This document shows, piece after piece, positions 61,859-64,000 of a stretch of DNA of 64,000 bases. Within the stretch, counting starts at the first letter, position 1, and the number at the start of each line of letters is the position of its first letter. The DNA comes from Flavobacterium piscisymbiosum (GTDB taxonomy: Bacteria > Bacteroidota > Bacteroidia > Flavobacteriales > Flavobacteriaceae). The position numbers were made by a program, and so were the translations under genes. The notes beneath the pieces are model-generated. The model worked only from the letters and a program-made list of their open reading frames with translations, was not told the DNA's origin and made no database searches. The stretch is taken from NCBI RefSeq assembly GCF_020905295.1, contig NZ_JAJJMM010000001.1, positions 4,712,001 through 4,776,000 of the forward strand. Direction: 5' to 3'.

Positions 61859-62659
61859 ATGAAAAATACACTTTTAATAAGCGCCCTCATTGCGCTTTCT
61901 GTACTCTTTTCTCTTAACTGCTTTATGTTTCCGGATAGTTACGAAGAACTATCCGGAAAGTTAAAATCAGAGAAAATCGAAATACAAACTTCTACTAATA
62001 AAGGATTTGCTGTTGTAGAACTTTTTACTTCCGAAGGTTGTTCGAGCTGTCCTCCTGCCGATGAATTGATGGCGAAATTACAAATCGAAAACAAAGACAA
62101 AAATATTTATTTCCTGGCATACCACGTAGATTATTGGGATCGTTTGGGTTGGAAAGATCAATTTAGTTCAAACGAATTTACGGTTCGCCAGCAACAATAT
62201 CAAAAATGGCTGAATCTTTATGTGATGTATACACCTCAATTTATCATAAACGGAACTACAGAATTTGCGGGTTATAATGAAATAACACTTTCTAAAAAGA
62301 TTTCTGATGCTTTGGCAACGCAACAAACTTCAAATCTGGAACTTAGTGCTCAATCTGATAAAGATTCTTTAGCAATTCATTTTAAAACCAATCTGTTAGA
62401 GAAAAACACCAATTTGTTTATTGCTACAATTCAAAAAGAAGCCATTTCGAAAGTAGCACGTGGCGAAAATAAAGGAAATACTTTGCAACATGTTCAGATT
62501 GTAAGGCAGCTTAAAAGTTTTGTTTTAAATGAAAAAGAAGGAAATATTGCCATTGAAAAATCTAAAAATTTCAATACAAAAGACTGGGAGTTAATAGGTT
62601 TTATTCAAAATACTTCGACTGGAAAAATAGCAATAGTAACAAAAGCTGATTTACAATAA
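61859..62659 (+). CDS. DUF1223 family secreted thioredoxin-like protein
   Basis: The 266-residue protein has an N-terminal hydrophobic signal (about 1-25) and the DUF1223 motif VVELFTSEGCSSCPPADELM (about 50-69), with a CxxC redox centre. Conserved YHVDYWDRLGWKDQFSS (about 95-111) and YTPQFIINGTTEFAGYN (about 126-142) also match. Family members have a thioredoxin-like fold and are exported; the partner and reaction are unknown. A perfect hairpin overlaps its stop codon. Confidence 0.85.
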   Translation: MKNTLLISALIALSVLFSLNCFMFPDSYEELSGKLKSEKIEIQTSTNKGFAVVELFTSEGCSSCPPADELMAKLQIENKDKNIYFLAYHVDYWDRLGWKDQFSSNEFTVRQQQYQKWLNLYVMYTPQFIINGTTEFAGYNEITLSKKISDALATQQTSNLELSAQSDKDSLAIHFKTNLLEKNTNLFIATIQKEAISKVARGENKGNTLQHVQIVRQLKSFVLNEKEGNIAIEKSKNFNTKDWELIGFIQNTSTGKIAIVTKADLQ

Positions 62660-62669
62660 ATCAGCTTTT
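62641..62669 (+). terminator. Terminator overlapping the DUF1223 stop codon
   Basis: AAAAGCTGATTTA (62641-62653) pairs perfectly with TAAATCAGCTTTT (62657-62669) with a three-base loop. The TAA stop codon at 62657-62659 lies inside the stem. Confidence 0.8.
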
Positions 62670-62706
62670 CATTCTTTACAATACTACAAATTGAAAATAT
62701 CTAACT

Positions 62707-62835
62707 CATAGTAACATAGATTTTATAGTTTTTTTAGAATAACAAAAAAAGCAAGCTTTCTCACATAGCTAAACTATTGTGTATTAATGCAAAATGAAAT
62801 GCCTTTATTCGCATTCTGAAATCTATGTTTCTATG
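62707..62835. repeat. Inverted CATAGTAACATAGATTT repeat
   Basis: CATAGTAACATAGATTT (62707-62723) is inverted as AAATCTATGTTTCTATG (62819-62835) with one mismatch. The pair encloses about 95 bp of AT-rich DNA and lies between DUF1223 and the response-regulator gene. Resembles other dispersed palindromes of this genome. Confidence 0.5.
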
Positions 62836-62856
62836 TGTTTAAATTATCCTCAAAAT

Positions 62857-63624
62857 TTACCTATTCTCTAACCAACTCAAAAACGCAGTGGCTTTATCTT
62901 TACCAACCAGTAATTTTTCTTCTGTTGGGATGGTTAATTTGAGGATTAACTTACGTGAAAAATAATGTTCTGCTTCTCTAATGGCAGAAAAGTTAACCAA
63001 ATATTGTCTGTTAGTTCTAAAGAATTGCGTTGGCGATAAAAGTTTGTGAACTTCATCGAGAGATTGTGTTATTTGGTATTCGGCCTTATCGAAAGTCATA
63101 ATCGTTGGCGTTTCGTTTTTGATATAAAAAAACGCAATATTCTCTGTTAGAATAGTTTGGTATTTGTTATTCTTAAAAACCAAAAAACTGCTTTTCCCTT
63201 TATTTTCGCCTGTTCTGGTTAGTAAATACTCGAAATCAGGCATTGCTTTTTTATTTCTTTGAAAGAAATTCTTCAACTCTCCCGCTTTCTTAATTGCCTG
63301 AGCGATGCTTTCTCTCGAGAATGGCTTTAGTACATAATCTATTCCGTTTGATTTGAAAGCTTCAATTGCGTAATCATCAAATGCCGTACAGAAAATTACA
63401 GGCGATAAAACTTCGACGTTTTTAAAAATTTCAAAACATAAACCATCGGCCAGTTGAATATCCATAAAAATAAGATCAGGCTGATCATTCTCTAACAAAT
63501 AACTAACAGCGCCATCTATGCTTTGTATATACGACAAAATTTGAGCATCTGGCCTGATACTCAATATAAGCTGACCAAGTGCTTTGGCCGTTTTTACTTC
63601 ATCTTCAATTATTATGATAGTCAT
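62857..63624 (-). CDS. LytTR family response regulator
   Basis: The 255-residue protein has a receiver domain (about 1-120): acidic pocket EDE at 7-9, phosphoacceptor D55 in LIFMDIQLADG, and YVLKPFS with the conserved Lys. The C-terminal LytTR DNA-binding domain (about 150-250) has FFRTNRQYLVNFSAIREAEHYF. It is activated by the histidine kinase encoded directly upstream; the two genes overlap by 20 bp. Targets are unknown; LytTR proteins bind direct repeats with roughly 20-bp spacing. Confidence 0.92.
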   Translation of the reverse strand: MTIIIIEDEVKTAKALGQLILSIRPDAQILSYIQSIDGAVSYLLENDQPDLIFMDIQLADGLCFEIFKNVEVLSPVIFCTAFDDYAIEAFKSNGIDYVLKPFSRESIAQAIKKAGELKNFFQRNKKAMPDFEYLLTRTGENKGKSSFLVFKNNKYQTILTENIAFFYIKNETPTIMTFDKAEYQITQSLDEVHKLLSPTQFFRTNRQYLVNFSAIREAEHYFSRKLILKLTIPTEEKLLVGKDKATAFLSWLENR

Positions 63625-64000
63625 AGGTCATTGGTATTTTTACTTTAAAAATAGTTTCGTTTTTATCGATTTCAATTTCTCTGTGAATCAAATGCGAAAA
63701 GCGCTGATTGATATTGTCCAATCCGACTCCGGTAGACAATACGCCTCTTTTAAGCTGAATCTGATTTTCGATCACCAGGAAATCTCCTTCGGTATATAAT
63801 TTAATGTGTAAAGGTTTATCTAATGAAACCACGTTGTGTTTGATGCAGTTTTCGATTAGTAATTGCAAGGTAAAAGGCGGAACAGCCGAATCATATTGTC
63901 TTTGATCGACTTCGTTTTCCAGAACAAATCCGTCCTCGAAACGCGCTTTTAAGAGATAAACGTAAGAATCCAGAATCTGAAGTTCTTCTCGTAAGGGAAT
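63605..64000 (-). CDS. LytS-type sensor histidine kinase, C-terminal part (cut by window edge)
   Basis: The frame is open from the right edge to a stop at 63605, giving about 131 residues of the C-terminus. It has IPLREELQILDSYVYLLKARF at the edge, the N box VPPFTLQLLIENCIKHN and a G-box STGVGLDNINQRF, as in LytS/His_kinase proteins. It should phosphorylate the LytTR response regulator, with which it overlaps by 20 bp, so they are translated together. The sensor part is outside the window. Confidence 0.9.
   Translation of the reverse strand: MPLREELQILDSYVYLLKARFEDGFVLENEVDQRQYDSAVPPFTLQLLIENCIKHNVVSLDKPLHIKLYTEGDFLVIENQIQLKRGVLSTGVGLDNINQRFSHLIHREIEIDKNETIFKVKIPMTYDYHNN

Overview
The window looks like chromosomal DNA of a Flavobacterium-like member of the Bacteroidota. 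The evidence is AT-rich DNA with long AT-rich intergenic gaps, a SusC/SusD pair, a type IX secretion (T9SS) adhesin with a type B sorting domain next to SprF-like and OmpA-like genes, a flavobacterial-type promoter (TTTG, 20 nt, TAAATTTG), and many short dispersed intergenic palindromes. No tRNA, rRNA, CRISPR array, prophage or insertion sequence was recognised.

Region 1 (1-19659) reads as one nutritional programme for hydroxyproline-containing glycopeptides. A secreted GH127-type beta-L-arabinofuranosidase, a secreted S9 (DPP IV-like) peptidase and a DUF885 protein (cut by the window edge) form one leftward operon. An amino-acid permease follows. Then come all four enzymes of the hydroxyproline pathway: 4-hydroxyproline epimerase, D-hydroxyproline oxidase, pyrroline-hydroxycarboxylate deaminase and ketoglutarate semialdehyde dehydrogenase. 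A divergent AraC-type regulator and a SusC/SusD uptake pair complete the set. A 28-bp two-part motif occurs at 6148, 13603 and 19734, upstream of the three leftward operons, and suggests common control.

Region 2 (20024-29560) is a T9SS surface cassette: a 2204-residue repeat adhesin with nine near-identical 285-bp repeats, an SprF/PorP-like partner and an OmpA/PD40/TPR protein. Region 3 (30240-33327) has a membrane-tethered TPR-AraC sensor-regulator, a small lipoprotein-like protein and a fused DoxD-DoxA quinone oxidoreductase subunit.

Region 4 (33569-39219) is a compact type III polyketide cluster: FAD oxidoreductase, methyltransferase, type III PKS, hotdog dehydratase, ketosynthase, acyl carrier protein and phosphopantetheinyl transferase. 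It probably makes a methylated, oxidised alkyl-aromatic or alkyl-pyrone lipid; the product cannot be read from the sequence.

Region 5 (39237-64000) is mixed accessory metabolism. It holds redox-stress genes (aldo/keto reductase, OsmC, OxyR with both redox cysteines, AhpD-like), iron acquisition (siderophore-interacting reductase, TonB receptor, PepSY protein), several regulators (IclR, AraC, MarR, MocR, TetR), efflux and transport proteins, an EamA gene broken by a one-base frameshift, a TetR/MFS pair with two matching operators, and a LytS/LytTR two-component pair cut by the window edge.
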